DNA of 40,735 bases, taken from CAYJIX01 sp964370375. Its GTDB lineage: Bacteria; Desulfobacterota; Desulfovibrionia; Desulfovibrionales; Desulfovibrionaceae. The notes under the pieces are model-generated. The model was given only the letters and a program-made list of their open reading frames with translations, did not search any database and was not told where the DNA came from. The translations under genes were made by a program, and so were the position numbers. The DNA lies in assembly GCA_964370375.1 (NCBI GenBank), contig CAYJIX010000017.1, positions 1 through 40,735 on the forward strand, in the 5' to 3' direction. This document shows, piece after piece, positions 33,105 to 40,735 of the stretch (position 1 is its first letter; every line of letters starts with the position of its first letter).

Positions 33105-34405
33105 TATTCACTTTCCAGGATATCAGCACATAAAAGAAGGGCGCTCTCTAAAAGTTCCGCTTCCTCTTCTGGAGAGAGCGGCAGCAGAACTTTGCGCGCT
33201 CTGGCATGATTGTAAAGGGGCGCAAGGGCTGTATGTACAAGAGCATGTACCGCTTCAGGTTCGGATAAAGAGCCGCTGCGGACAACTTCACCTAAAAAGT
33301 CGTCTCTTGCTTGTAAAGCGTCCCATTGGAGATGGGGCCTTGTGTGCACCTGAATATCTTTTATAAGCAACGTAGGGCCGTTTATGGGGCTTTCGCGCAG
33401 GGTATCTATAAGGTCATCTATGGTTTGCTCCTTGCGCAAAAGTCCATCCAAGGCTGTTCGTCCAAACAGGCGTACTCGCGCAACTACATAGTCGGTATGA
33501 ACGCTAAGTTTTGCTACAAAAGCGTCCAAGGCAGCGCGTATGACAAGCTCAATCTCGTCAAGGCTTTCAGGTGTTGTCGCGCTGGAAGTGTCTGTGGAGA
33601 CATGTTCCAATGAAATATCCAAAGTCTCCCATCGTAAAGGGGCAAGGCTATGAAACACAGTGTCAAATGTCCATGGGCTGTGATCGCTTTTGCGTGTGGC
33701 TGTAACCAAAACGCAACCTTTATTCCCTGTTTCATTGATATGCATGCCTTGCAAGGCTCCGGGGTATACGGCAAGGGGTGTTTTGCATAAAATGCGATGT
33801 TCGTGTACATGGCCAAGGGCCCAATAGTCCAGCTTTGAAGCTACAAGGTCATCTAAAGAGCATGGCGCATAGCGGTTTGTGCCGTCTGCATCACCAAGGG
33901 TTGTGTGCAGTAAGCCAATTTGCAGCACGTTGTCAGCTGTTCGTTGCATTTGTGCGGCCAGGTTGCGTGTTTCCTTGCTTGAAGCATGGCTTGCGCCATG
34001 AATCATGGCCATAAGTCGCTCTTGGCGGTACACAGGGTACTGTGTCACATCTTCACCAAAAACTGTGACATTGGCAGGCCAATGCACATGGACAAGGCGT
34101 GACGTGTAAGGGTCATGATTGCCATGGACGATGAAAACAGCAATACCTAGCCTTTCTAGGCGCGCACAGCCTTTACGCAGGGCAAGTTGCGCTTTCACGC
34201 TTCTGTCTTCTTGATTATAAATGTCACCTGCAAGGACGACAAAATCAGGACGTTCTTGTTCACACAAGGTAAAAAAACGTTCAAGGGCGACAAAGGTTGT
34301 GTCGTGCAAATTGCGCGCAAGCGCTAAGGGGAAGCCGTCAGTAAGGCCGTAAAAAGCAGCATCTAAATGCAGGTCGGCAGCATGAATAAAACGAACTGTT
34401 TCCAT
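33104..34405 (-). CDS. YhaO-like DNA repair exonuclease (SbcD/Mre11-type metallophosphoesterase)
   Basis: 433 residues from ATG 34405; a longer frame to 34504 would overlap the previous gene and precede the conserved start VRFIHAADLHLDAAF. The calcineurin-like motifs are complete: ADLHLD (Asp11, His13), LAGDIYN (Asp61), HGNHD (Asn96, His97) and ALGHVHEH. It should be the Mn-dependent nuclease partner of the YhaN-like ATPase. The C-terminal third is helical (EEEAELLESALLLCADILES at the end), probably the ATPase-binding part. The gene overlaps the ATPase gene by one base and starts 67 bases after the helical-repeat gene. Confidence 0.88.
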   Translation of the reverse strand: METVRFIHAADLHLDAAFYGLTDGFPLALARNLHDTTFVALERFFTLCEQERPDFVVLAGDIYNQEDRSVKAQLALRKGCARLERLGIAVFIVHGNHDPYTSRLVHVHWPANVTVFGEDVTQYPVYRQERLMAMIHGASHASSKETRNLAAQMQRTADNVLQIGLLHTTLGDADGTNRYAPCSLDDLVASKLDYWALGHVHEHRILCKTPLAVYPGALQGMHINETGNKGCVLVTATRKSDHSPWTFDTVFHSLAPLRWETLDISLEHVSTDTSSATTPESLDEIELVIRAALDAFVAKLSVHTDYVVARVRLFGRTALDGLLRKEQTIDDLIDTLRESPINGPTLLIKDIQVHTRPHLQWDALQARDDFLGEVVRSGSLSEPEAVHALVHTALAPLYNHARARKVLLPLSPEEEAELLESALLLCADILESE

Positions 34406-34472
34406 GGTGTAAACGCCTTTGTAAAACCATGAGGCTAGGTTTTTAAAAACCTGGGTATGCGGTAAACGCCGT

Positions 34473-35060
34473 TTATTTGGCGGTGCTTTGTCGCACTGTT
34501 TCAAAAAGCTTCATCATTTCAGGGTCTTTTGGGATTGTTTCAAGGCCTTTTTTTACATACGGCAACGCGCGGCGAAATTGTTTGGCATCCACTAAGCTTT
34601 TGGCAATATAATGAAAAAGCCTGTGTTCATCACGATAATATTTCATGGATTCGGCAAAGGCCGCGTCAGCTTCTGAGGTTTTGCCTTGTCCAAGAAGCTT
34701 TAGCCCTGCGTTGCAGTATTGATCAAGCTTGAGTTTGCGCGCCTTGATGGCTTCGTCGGATTCAAAATTTTGCGCATCTTGCAAAATTTTATAGATGGCT
34801 GCCAAGGCAGTGAAAAGAGCGCGTTCTTGCCCGGGCTGGTAAGCAATGGGACCTTTGGCGTGTTTGCGGATTTCCTCATCACGGGCTAAGAGCTGCGTTG
34901 CTTCACGAATCATACTGCGCACTTCAACAGGGGGCTGCGCTTTTGAAGCGACCACATCTTTTAATCCCACTAGCATGCTGCCAAGCGCGCGAAGGGTTTC
35001 GTTACGTAAAAAGTACGGCTTAACCTTGCCAAAGGCTTCTTTTGTTTCGCGTATACCCAT
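34473..35060 (-). CDS. Small helical protein with C-terminal TPR-like region
   Basis: 195 residues from ATG 35060, preferred over a GTG at 35072 because AGGTG then lies nine bases upstream. Residues 1-100 are helical and charged (ETKEAFGKVKPYFLRNETLR). Residues 115-190 give two TPR-like helical hairpins: AGLKLLGQGKTSEADAAFAE and then AKSLVDAKQFRRALPYVKKG with LETIPKDPEMMKLFE. No enzyme motif, signal peptide or membrane segment is seen. It lies directly upstream of the yhaO/yhaN-like pair on the same strand and is probably in the same operon; a role as an adaptor is only a guess. Confidence 0.75.
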   Translation of the reverse strand: MGIRETKEAFGKVKPYFLRNETLRALGSMLVGLKDVVASKAQPPVEVRSMIREATQLLARDEEIRKHAKGPIAYQPGQERALFTALAAIYKILQDAQNFESDEAIKARKLKLDQYCNAGLKLLGQGKTSEADAAFAESMKYYRDEHRLFHYIAKSLVDAKQFRRALPYVKKGLETIPKDPEMMKLFETVRQSTAK

Positions 35061-35202
35061 GATTTTATTCACCTGTTTTTTTATAAAGAAAAAGGGGTGC
35101 CAAAAAATGCAAATTTATATGCACGTTCATACTGTTTGTATTTGTGCCGTAAAATGGCATTGGACGCAAGCCCCCGAATATAGCGAGTGTGGCAAAAATT
35201 AC

Positions 35203-35231
35203 TTGACAAGATGTCCTGTGGCAGCTATAGC
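35203..35231 (+). promoter_or_regulatory. Promoter of the rpsL-rpsG-fusA operon
   Basis: A perfect TTGACA, a 17-base spacer and TATAGC lie 40 bases before rpsL. This is the best promoter match in the window. Confidence 0.75.
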
Positions 35232-35270
35232 AAGTTTTTTGTGCCTTATACATTTTAACGGAGGAATCAC

Positions 35271-35642
35271 ATGCCTACCATTAACCAGCTCATCCGCAAA
35301 GAGCGGAAGAAGGTTGTAAAACGCAAAAAAACCCCCGCCTTGCAGGCTTGCCCGCAGCGTCGTGGTGTTTGTACTCGCGTGTACACAACCACCCCCAAAA
35401 AGCCTAACTCAGCCTTGCGTAAAGTTGCCCGTGTGCGCTTAACCAACGGTATTGAAGTGACAGCTTACATCCCAGGCGAAGGCCACAACTTGCAGGAGCA
35501 CTCAGTCGTGATGATCCGCGGCGGTCGTGTAAAAGACCTTCCCGGTGTGCGTTACCACATTGTGCGCGGTACCCTTGATACCGCAGGTGTGGCAGATCGC
35601 CGTCAGCGTCGTTCCAAATACGGTGCCAAACGTCCCAAATAA
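35271..35642 (+). CDS. rpsL: 30S ribosomal protein S12
   Basis: 123 residues, full length. S12 sits at the decoding centre and controls accuracy. PTINQLIRK at the start, CPQRRGVCTRVYTTTPKKPN in the middle and GVRYHIVRGTLD near 90-105 are invariant features. The lysines at the classical streptomycin-resistance positions (in TPKKPNSALRK and GRVKDLPG) are wild type. GGAGG lies six bases before the ATG. Confidence 0.99.
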   Translation: MPTINQLIRKERKKVVKRKKTPALQACPQRRGVCTRVYTTTPKKPNSALRKVARVRLTNGIEVTAYIPGEGHNLQEHSVVMIRGGRVKDLPGVRYHIVRGTLDTAGVADRRQRRSKYGAKRPK

Positions 35643-35928
35643 TGCGTATGCCTTTAGCATCGGCAATAAGGCATTGTCAGATGCGAAAACGACGTTAAAC
35701 CTGTCACAGTATTAACCTTGGTTTTCGAGCTCATGCTCAAAGCCTTTTATTGAGTGTATTGTACACTCCCAGTGTTTTTGCCACGCGCCTCCATCCCATG
35801 CATGGTTACATAGTAATACATGCGCAGTGGGGACAGGCCATTGGCTTTCCCTCAAGGCAAAAAGCTTTTGAGGATGACAGCAAGCACTGCCACCAACAGA
35901 TGCAACCAAAGGTTGCTCGGAGGATTCC
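35643..35928 (+). promoter_or_regulatory. rpsL-rpsG intercistronic leader with competing hairpins
   Basis: This 286-base gap is longer than usual for the str operon. ATGCCTT (35648-35654) pairs with AAGGCAT (35668-35674), but an overlapping longer stem is also possible: GCATC-GGCAAT (35657-35667) with ATTGTC-A-GATGC (35672-35684). They share bases, so only one can form. A further perfect hairpin GAGTGTA-TTG-TACACTC is at 35752-35768. In E. coli protein S7 represses its operon by binding this same intercistronic position; a similar role here is inference. Confidence 0.45.
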
Positions 35929-36399
35929 ATGCCCCGTAAAGGTCCTATTCCCAAAAGGGAAATTTTGCCCGATCCAATTTACAACAGCCGTCTTGCCGCT
36001 CGTTTTGTCAACCGTCTTATGTATGATGGTAAAAAAGGCGCTGCTGAGAAAATTTTTTATAACGCACTGACCGTGCTTGGCGAAAAATCCGGCGAAGAGC
36101 CCATCCGCGCTTTTGAAAAAGCCATCGAAAACGTCAAGCCCCACCTTGAGGTCAAGTCGCGTCGTGTAGGTGGAGCCACATATCAGGTGCCCATGGAAGT
36201 GCGCCCTGATCGTCAAGTTTCTCTTTCTATCCGTTGGCTTATCACCTATGCCCGTTCACGTGGCGAAAAAGGCATGGTAGCAAAACTTTCTGCTGAGCTT
36301 TTAGATGCTTTCAATGGTCGTGGCGGCGCTGTGAAGAAAAAAGAAGACGTTCATCGTATGGCTGAAGCTAACAAGGCTTTTGCTCACTATCGCTGGTAG
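35929..36399 (+). CDS. rpsG: 30S ribosomal protein S7
   Basis: 156 residues, normal length. S7 nucleates the 30S head and contacts the E site. MPRKGPIPKREILPDP starts the protein, followed by VNRLMYDGKKGAAEKIFY, the RRVGGATYQVPMEV loop near 77-90 and RWLITYARSRGEKGM. The start follows GGAGG at a normal distance. fusA starts 12 bases after the stop. Confidence 0.99.
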   Translation: MPRKGPIPKREILPDPIYNSRLAARFVNRLMYDGKKGAAEKIFYNALTVLGEKSGEEPIRAFEKAIENVKPHLEVKSRRVGGATYQVPMEVRPDRQVSLSIRWLITYARSRGEKGMVAKLSAELLDAFNGRGGAVKKKEDVHRMAEANKAFAHYRW

Positions 36400-36411
36400 G
36401 CCGGGGGTTGT

Positions 36412-38499
36412 ATGTCACGCAAATTTGCTATTGAAAAACAGCGCAATATTGGCATCATGGCCCACATTGACGCAGGTAAAACCACAACTACGGAACGCAT
36501 CCTGTACTACACCGGTGTGTCGCACAAAATTGGGGAAACTCATGACGGCGGCGCCACCATGGACTGGATGGAACAAGAACAAGAACGCGGCATTACCATT
36601 ACCTCTGCTGCTACTACCTGCTCTTGGCTAGATCATAGCATCAACATTATTGACACCCCAGGTCACGTGGACTTCACCATTGAAGTTGAACGTTCCTTGC
36701 GCGTCCTTGACGGCGCCGTTTGCGTCTTTGACGCAGTGGCAGGTGTGGAGCCTCAGTCAGAAACCGTTTGGCGTCAGGCCAACCGTTATGGCGTACCTCG
36801 TATCTGTTTTGTTAACAAAATGGACAGGATCGGCGCCAACTTCTTCCGCTGTGTGGACATGATCCGCGATCGCTTAAAAGCTAAGCCCATCTGTTTGCAA
36901 GTGCCCATTGGTGAAGAAGATAAATTTGAAGGCGTCATTGACCTTATCAAAGGCAAAGCTGTGTACTTTGATAAGGAAACAAAAGGCCTTGAAATCATTT
37001 ATGGCGAAGTGCCTGAAGATTTGCAAGATTTGTACGAAGAAAAACGCCTTGAAATGATTGACGCCGTTGCTGAAGAAGATGAAGCCTTAATGACCAAATA
37101 TCTTGACGGCAACGACCTTACCGAAGAAGAGCTCATCAGCTGTATTCGTACAGCCACCATTGAGCAGCGTATTGTGCCTGTGCTTTGCGGAACAGCATTC
37201 CGTAACATGGGTGTGCAGCCTTTGCTTGACGCGGTGGTCAATTACTTGCCTTCTCCCTTAGACATTCCTCAGATGGAAGGGGTGAGCACGAGTACAGGGC
37301 CCAATGGCGAAGAAGTCAAAATTGTTTGCGAATGCTCTGACAAGCAGCCTTTAGCCGGTCTTGTGTTCAAGCTGGCTTCTGACCCCTTTGTGGGGCACTT
37401 GTCCTTTTTCCGTATTTATTCCGGTGTTATTGAATCGGGCATGACTGTGCTCAACGCCAACACCGGTAAAAAAGAACGTATCGGACGTTTGCTTAGGATG
37501 CATGCCAACAAGCGTGAAGATATCAAATGGGCCGGAGCCGGCGATATCGTAGCCCTTGTGGGTTTAAAGCTTGCATCCACAGGTGACACCCTTTGTGATG
37601 ACAAACGTCCTGTTGTGTTGGAATCTTTGGACATTCCTGATCCGGTTATCGAAGTTGCCATTGAGCCCAAAACAAAGACTGACCGCGACGCGCTTTCTGC
37701 TGCTTTAAACAAGTTAGCTAAAGAGGATCCTTCATTCCGCGTAAAAGGCGATGAAGAAACCGGCCAGACCCTTATTGCAGGCATGGGTGAATTGCACCTT
37801 GAAATCATTGTTGACCGTCTTGTTCGTGAATTTAGCGTCAACGCCAATGTGGGTAAACCGCAAGTGGCATACCGCGAAACCATCAGCAAGGCTTCCAAAT
37901 CTGACATGAAGTACGCTAAACAGTCAGGTGGACGCGGTCAGTACGGTCACTGTGTTATTGAAGTAGAACCCAATTCCGCCAATGGTTATGAGTTTGAAAA
38001 CGCCATCACAGGCGGTGTCATTCCTAAAGAATACATCCCTGCTGTGGACAAAGGCATTCAAGACGCCTTAAAATCCGGTGTGCTTGCAGGCTTCCCTGTG
38101 GTGGATGTCAAGGTCAAATTGATCTTTGGTTCTTACCACGAGGTGGACTCTTCAGAGCAAGCCTTCTACATTGCAGGCTCCATGGCTATTAAAGACGCCA
38201 TGCAAAAAGCCACCCCCATTTTGCTTGAACCCATTATGGATGTGGAAGTTGTCACGCCTGACGATTACATGGGCGACATCATGGGCGATTTGAACGGACG
38301 CCGTGGTCGCGTACAGTCCATGGAAGCACGCTCTGACGCACAAGTTATTCGTGCCCAAGTGCCCCTGTCTGAAATGTTTGGCTATGCTACGGATTTGCGT
38401 TCACGCAGCCAAGGCCGTGCCACATTCACCATGCAGTTTGACCATTACGAGCGCGTACCTGCTGCTATTTCTGAAGAAGTAGCCAAGAAAAAAGGCTAA
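36412..38499 (+). CDS. fusA: Elongation factor G
   Basis: 695 residues. The GTPase translocates the ribosome. G motifs: AHIDAGKTTTTERIL near 17 (P loop), RGITITSAATT (switch I), DTPGHVDFT near 82 and NKMDRIGANFF near 136. Domains II-V follow, including SGGRGQYGHCVIEVEP and the domain IV stretch GSYHEVDSSEQAFYIAGS, then TDLRSRSQGRATFTMQFDHY near the end. Nothing is missing. It is the last gene of the operon in this window; tuf does not follow, and a terminator comes 38 bases after the stop. Confidence 0.99.
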   Translation: MSRKFAIEKQRNIGIMAHIDAGKTTTTERILYYTGVSHKIGETHDGGATMDWMEQEQERGITITSAATTCSWLDHSINIIDTPGHVDFTIEVERSLRVLDGAVCVFDAVAGVEPQSETVWRQANRYGVPRICFVNKMDRIGANFFRCVDMIRDRLKAKPICLQVPIGEEDKFEGVIDLIKGKAVYFDKETKGLEIIYGEVPEDLQDLYEEKRLEMIDAVAEEDEALMTKYLDGNDLTEEELISCIRTATIEQRIVPVLCGTAFRNMGVQPLLDAVVNYLPSPLDIPQMEGVSTSTGPNGEEVKIVCECSDKQPLAGLVFKLASDPFVGHLSFFRIYSGVIESGMTVLNANTGKKERIGRLLRMHANKREDIKWAGAGDIVALVGLKLASTGDTLCDDKRPVVLESLDIPDPVIEVAIEPKTKTDRDALSAALNKLAKEDPSFRVKGDEETGQTLIAGMGELHLEIIVDRLVREFSVNANVGKPQVAYRETISKASKSDMKYAKQSGGRGQYGHCVIEVEPNSANGYEFENAITGGVIPKEYIPAVDKGIQDALKSGVLAGFPVVDVKVKLIFGSYHEVDSSEQAFYIAGSMAIKDAMQKATPILLEPIMDVEVVTPDDYMGDIMGDLNGRRGRVQSMEARSDAQVIRAQVPLSEMFGYATDLRSRSQGRATFTMQFDHYERVPAAISEEVAKKKG

Positions 38500-38537
38500 G
38501 TTTGCGTTTGTAGTTTTTTTAGAAAAGATCCTTTATC

Positions 38538-38570
38538 GCCCCCTTGTTGTAAGAGACATGGGGGCTTTTT
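38538..38570 (+). terminator. Terminator of the str operon
   Basis: GCCCCC pairs with GGGGGC and is followed by TTTTT, 38 bases after the fusA stop. Confidence 0.85.
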
Positions 38571-38845
38571 GTATGTATTGGAGTTATTGTTTTGTGATAT
38601 GTCCGCTCGTCTCTGAAAGCAAACCGGTTTTTAGATTGGGCATAGCGTTTTTTGGGTATTTGTTTTGTTTTCGCCAGTTGCCGGCATTATGGGGTGCAGT
38701 TGTTATAGGACCAATACTCTAATAAACAGCATCATTCTTTTCTTCTACATGTTTATTTGCTCTTGAAATGATTACAAAGACAAAATGCTGCCAATTAAAC
38801 AATTTTTTTATAATTATAATTGTAAAAATATTACTTTTGCTAGGT
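38571..38845. other. Intergenic region between fusA terminator and the right-end genes
   Basis: No gene, RNA or clear promoter is supported. Base composition becomes AT-rich towards 38.8 kb, marking the change from core operon to the accessory-looking right end. Confidence 0.5.
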
Positions 38846-39172
38846 CTAATAGAGCCTGTATATCCCTGCAATCGACTGTTCAAGATCTTTCAATATAGGG
38901 CTTGCCCTGTTTGTAGTACGTGAGGACACGGCTTCTTGTTTTCTTTGCGTTAATCCGTCCAAAGGAACAAGGCTTTCTAGGATGGTTTTGCCCCGCTCTA
39001 TTTCTGCTGCGGCAATCCAGGCTGTCCCTTCAACTGTGAGCACCACTTCTTTAATATAAGCATCCCATTTTTCTTGCTCACTTGCATTGGGGGATACATG
39101 TTTATACAAGAGATTTTGTATGGCAATGTTATAATAATCTTGCCAAGTGAAGAAAAAAGTGATATCGGGTTG
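38846..39172 (-). pseudogene. Probable C-terminal remnant of an unrecognised gene
   Basis: An open frame runs from just after a TAG at 39173 to the stop at 38846, about 108 codons, without an ATG start or a ribosome binding site; the only start in the long version is a TTG at 39109. The peptide is well composed and protein-like (LYKHVSPNASEQEKWDAYIK, then VEGTAWIAAAEIERGKTI and LKDLEQSIAGIYRLY), which suggests the end of a former gene rather than chance. I do not recognise the family. It could instead be a small TTG-started gene of 87 residues. Confidence 0.35.
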
Positions 39173-39248
39173 CTATATAGGTTTTTATATGTGTGTTGTT
39201 GAATTAAACAGATAGTTAATGATACTAGGTAACTTTAGGAGTTAAAAA

Positions 39249-39578
39249 ATGGAAATATTTTTTTTAATACTTGTGTTTATGGACATATTAACTCTGGTTA
39301 TGTTTGTATTATGTATATCAAAAAGAGCTTTAAGAAAAAATACTATAATTGATTTTGTCGTAAGTGTTTTTGCTGCACAAGTATTATTTGATTTTTTTAT
39401 AGAGAAATTAAATTTTATACTTGTTATAATATTTTTGATGGCTATGCTGTATGGGGTCCTGTTCTTTTTTCGAAGGAATGCGTTTTCCAGAAACAAAGAC
39501 ATAATTTATATAAGCTCTTTTTCTGTCATATTTGCGTATACAGTATTTTTACACGAGTTTATATATACGATTAGATAA
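39249..39578 (+). CDS. Small AT-rich integral membrane protein, family not recognised
   Basis: 109 residues. AGGAG lies eight bases before the ATG, which makes it a credible gene. Three to four hydrophobic segments cover nearly all of it: residues 2-22 (EIFFLILVFMDILTLVMFVL), about 34-50, 53-74 and 82-105. It has short basic connectors (SKRALRKN, RRNAFSRN) and no enzymatic motif. Codon use is much more AT-rich than in the core genes, suggesting recent acquisition. It converges on the NCQHF protein gene, sharing the terminator region. A protective (immunity-like) role toward that protein would be speculation. Confidence 0.65.
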   Translation: MEIFFLILVFMDILTLVMFVLCISKRALRKNTIIDFVVSVFAAQVLFDFFIEKLNFILVIIFLMAMLYGVLFFFRRNAFSRNKDIIYISSFSVIFAYTVFLHEFIYTIR

Positions 39579-39613
39579 CTACTTGCATTTGTAATACAAG
39601 CGCAAGTAGTTAT
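39575..39613. terminator. Bidirectional terminator between convergent genes
   Basis: ATAACTACTTGC pairs perfectly with GCAAGTAGTTAT over 12 bp with a 15-base loop. The stop codon of the membrane protein lies inside the left arm. The flanks are only partly T-rich. Confidence 0.65.
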
Positions 39614-39638
39614 ATTCTTGTTTTTATTGAAAAATTGG

Positions 39639-40735
39639 CTATATAACGAGATATATGCTGTCTTCATGTTCCTCAGCTAATTTTTTTGCTTTATCAATAA
39701 TTTCTGCAACGAAGTGCTGGCAGTTATTCAAGAGTACACTATAGTCGCTATAAGGAGCAAGTTCGCCTGTTCGTATTTGTTTTTTCCCTCCTTCAAGAGA
39801 TGCAACTCTTTTTGCTTGTTCTTCTTTATACTGTTTTAGGGCCATACCAATGTATTTTGCTTTGTAAATTTTAGCTTCGCTTTGTATGTAGATTGAAAAA
39901 TTTTCTTTTTTATCAGACTGTATTTGTCCGTCAGCAAATTTTCCAAAGTCAGTCATGCCATCAAGTGAGAAAAAATGCTCATGCCGTACTAGGCTACGCT
40001 TTTTTCCTTCTGGTTTATCATCATGGAGTGAATCAAAACCTTCTAACGGTCGTTCCATGACAACATAGCCGCGCTCTTCTGGGTATAAAAGCATGGCCTT
40101 GATTCTGTTTTTGCTTGCTTCGTGCAATGAAGCCGCATTTTGTCTGTGTTTAGGAAAGTCTGAGTGCATGTATACAGACTGCCTATCGAGCTGAGTTTTT
40201 GGTTCTTCTACTGTACCTCCATGTTTTTTTGCCACTGCTTGTATGTTGCTCAGCTCCACAAGCTTTGTAAGTGTTTCCTCGTCTTTTTCTGCAAACGCTT
40301 TTGCATAGGCCTGTAAAAATTCAGATCGTGCTGCAGCAAGTCCTGAATGCTGTTGAGTTTCTACACTTGTATCAAAATATTCATCAAAAAATGGTAAAAT
40401 TTGTTTTGCAAACATTTTTCCTTCTGCAGAAATATTTGCAGACTGTATTTCATAAAACAGATTCGCAGTTTCAGGCGTGATATTGTCGGCCATGCGTTGT
40501 TGCTCAATGTACTCTGCTGTAACATCTGCTTCAAGGAAAGAGCTTTGCAGGTTGATTTCGTTTTGTGCAACAGCGTATGATATTGTAAACTTTTCTCTTG
40601 CTTTTGCGGCTTTAGTTTCGACAGGTGTGCCAAGGTTTGCGGTGTCTTGTGTTTCGGCCCCTGTGTTTTGGGCTATTTGAAGTTGCGCGCCTGTTGGTAC
40701 TTGCCCTTCTGCTCCTGCTTGCACGTCTGAGCCTG
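39639..40735 (-). CDS. Protein with C-terminal NCQHF motif (papain/LRAT-like?), N-terminus beyond the window edge
   Basis: The frame stays open through the right edge, so the N-terminus is missing; a GTG at 40724 is probably internal. About 365 residues are visible. The first 50 are Gln/Ala/Thr-rich and low in structure. From 50 to 180 the sequence is helical and charged. The C-terminal domain contains DFPKHRQNAASLHEASKNR, VRHEHFFSLDGMTDFG, and finally YSVLLNNCQHFVAEIIDKAK, with Cys 26 residues from the end. N-C-(Q/E)-H-F is the active-site Cys motif of LRAT-type and permuted NlpC/P60 enzymes, so a thiol acyltransferase or protease-like effector is possible. Overall function is not recognised; a secreted effector is inference. 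Confidence 0.55.
   Translation of the reverse strand, partial: GSDVQAGAEGQVPTGAQLQIAQNTGAETQDTANLGTPVETKAAKAREKFTISYAVAQNEINLQSSFLEADVTAEYIEQQRMADNITPETANLFYEIQSANISAEGKMFAKQILPFFDEYFDTSVETQQHSGLAAARSEFLQAYAKAFAEKDEETLTKLVELSNIQAVAKKHGGTVEEPKTQLDRQSVYMHSDFPKHRQNAASLHEASKNRIKAMLLYPEERGYVVMERPLEGFDSLHDDKPEGKKRSLVRHEHFFSLDGMTDFGKFADGQIQSDKKENFSIYIQSEAKIYKAKYIGMALKQYKEEQAKRVASLEGGKKQIRTGELAPYSDYSVLLNNCQHFVAEIIDKAKKLAEEHEDSIYLVI

Noticed and set aside
1..40735. CRISPR arrays, prophage structural genes or rRNA
   Set aside because: No regularly spaced repeats, phage morphogenesis genes or rRNA-like segments were seen on either strand.

Overview
The window looks like a chromosome segment of a gut-type Desulfovibrionaceae (sulfate- or sulfite-reducing Desulfobacterota). 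The main evidence is a periplasmic [NiFeSe] hydrogenase (hysBA) with an in-frame UGA/selenocysteine codon and a Tat signal, a fused IspD-IspF enzyme, a heptosyltransferase (so a Gram-negative LPS envelope), and a standard rpsL-rpsG-fusA str operon. Base composition is moderate across the core and clearly more AT-rich at the right end. The species assignment is inference; no rRNA is present.

Layout. 1-1.5 kb: an edge-truncated von Willebrand A (MIDAS) protein and a macro-domain/helix-turn-helix protein, just beyond the 3' end of a tRNA-Met(CAT). 1.8-6.5 kb: three membrane proteins on the minus strand (GT-C-like glycosyltransferase, DUF457 metal-dependent hydrolase, DUF401 transporter-like). 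6.9-13 kb, plus strand: ispDF, an acyl-CoA synthetase, a heptosyltransferase, a CBS-pair protein and an M23 peptidase. 13.1-13.6 kb: no protein gene, but a strongly self-complementary stretch that could be an RNA. 13.6-18.6 kb, minus strand: PP-loop/NFACT-R protein, metallo-beta-lactamase-fold hydrolase, topA and an agmatinase. 18.7-22.2 kb, plus strand: a structured leader with an internal terminator, then gadC and gadB (glutamate/GABA acid-resistance pair). 22.6-24.3 kb: a GT4 glycosyltransferase and a decayed IS1595-type insertion sequence. 24.5-26 kb: sfsA and a DUF533/TerB-like membrane protein. 26.2-28.8 kb: hysBA. 29.1-35.1 kb: a YhaN/YhaO (SbcC/SbcD-like) pair behind a small helical-repeat protein. 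35.2-38.5 kb: rpsL, rpsG, fusA. 38.8-40.7 kb: a coding remnant, a small AT-rich membrane protein and an edge-truncated protein ending in an NCQHF papain/LRAT-like motif.

How parts work together. hysB and hysA form one periplasmic H2-oxidising enzyme; the large subunit reads through UGA to gain its selenocysteine and last 21 residues, so a standard ORF caller loses the C-terminal metal ligands. gadC/gadB, with a neighbouring agmatinase, suggest an amino-acid based acid-stress or polyamine function suited to the gut. yhaO and yhaN overlap by one base and should form a nuclease-ATPase complex. The metallo-beta-lactamase and PP-loop genes are separated by two bases and are probably translated together.

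Most of the window is ordinary core genome. The points most worth checking are the UGA/SECIS in hysA, the structured RNA-like region at 13.2-13.35 kb, the terminator-containing leader of gadC, competing hairpins between rpsL and rpsG, the macro-domain protein with changed catalytic positions beside a vWA protein, and the NCQHF protein at the right edge.
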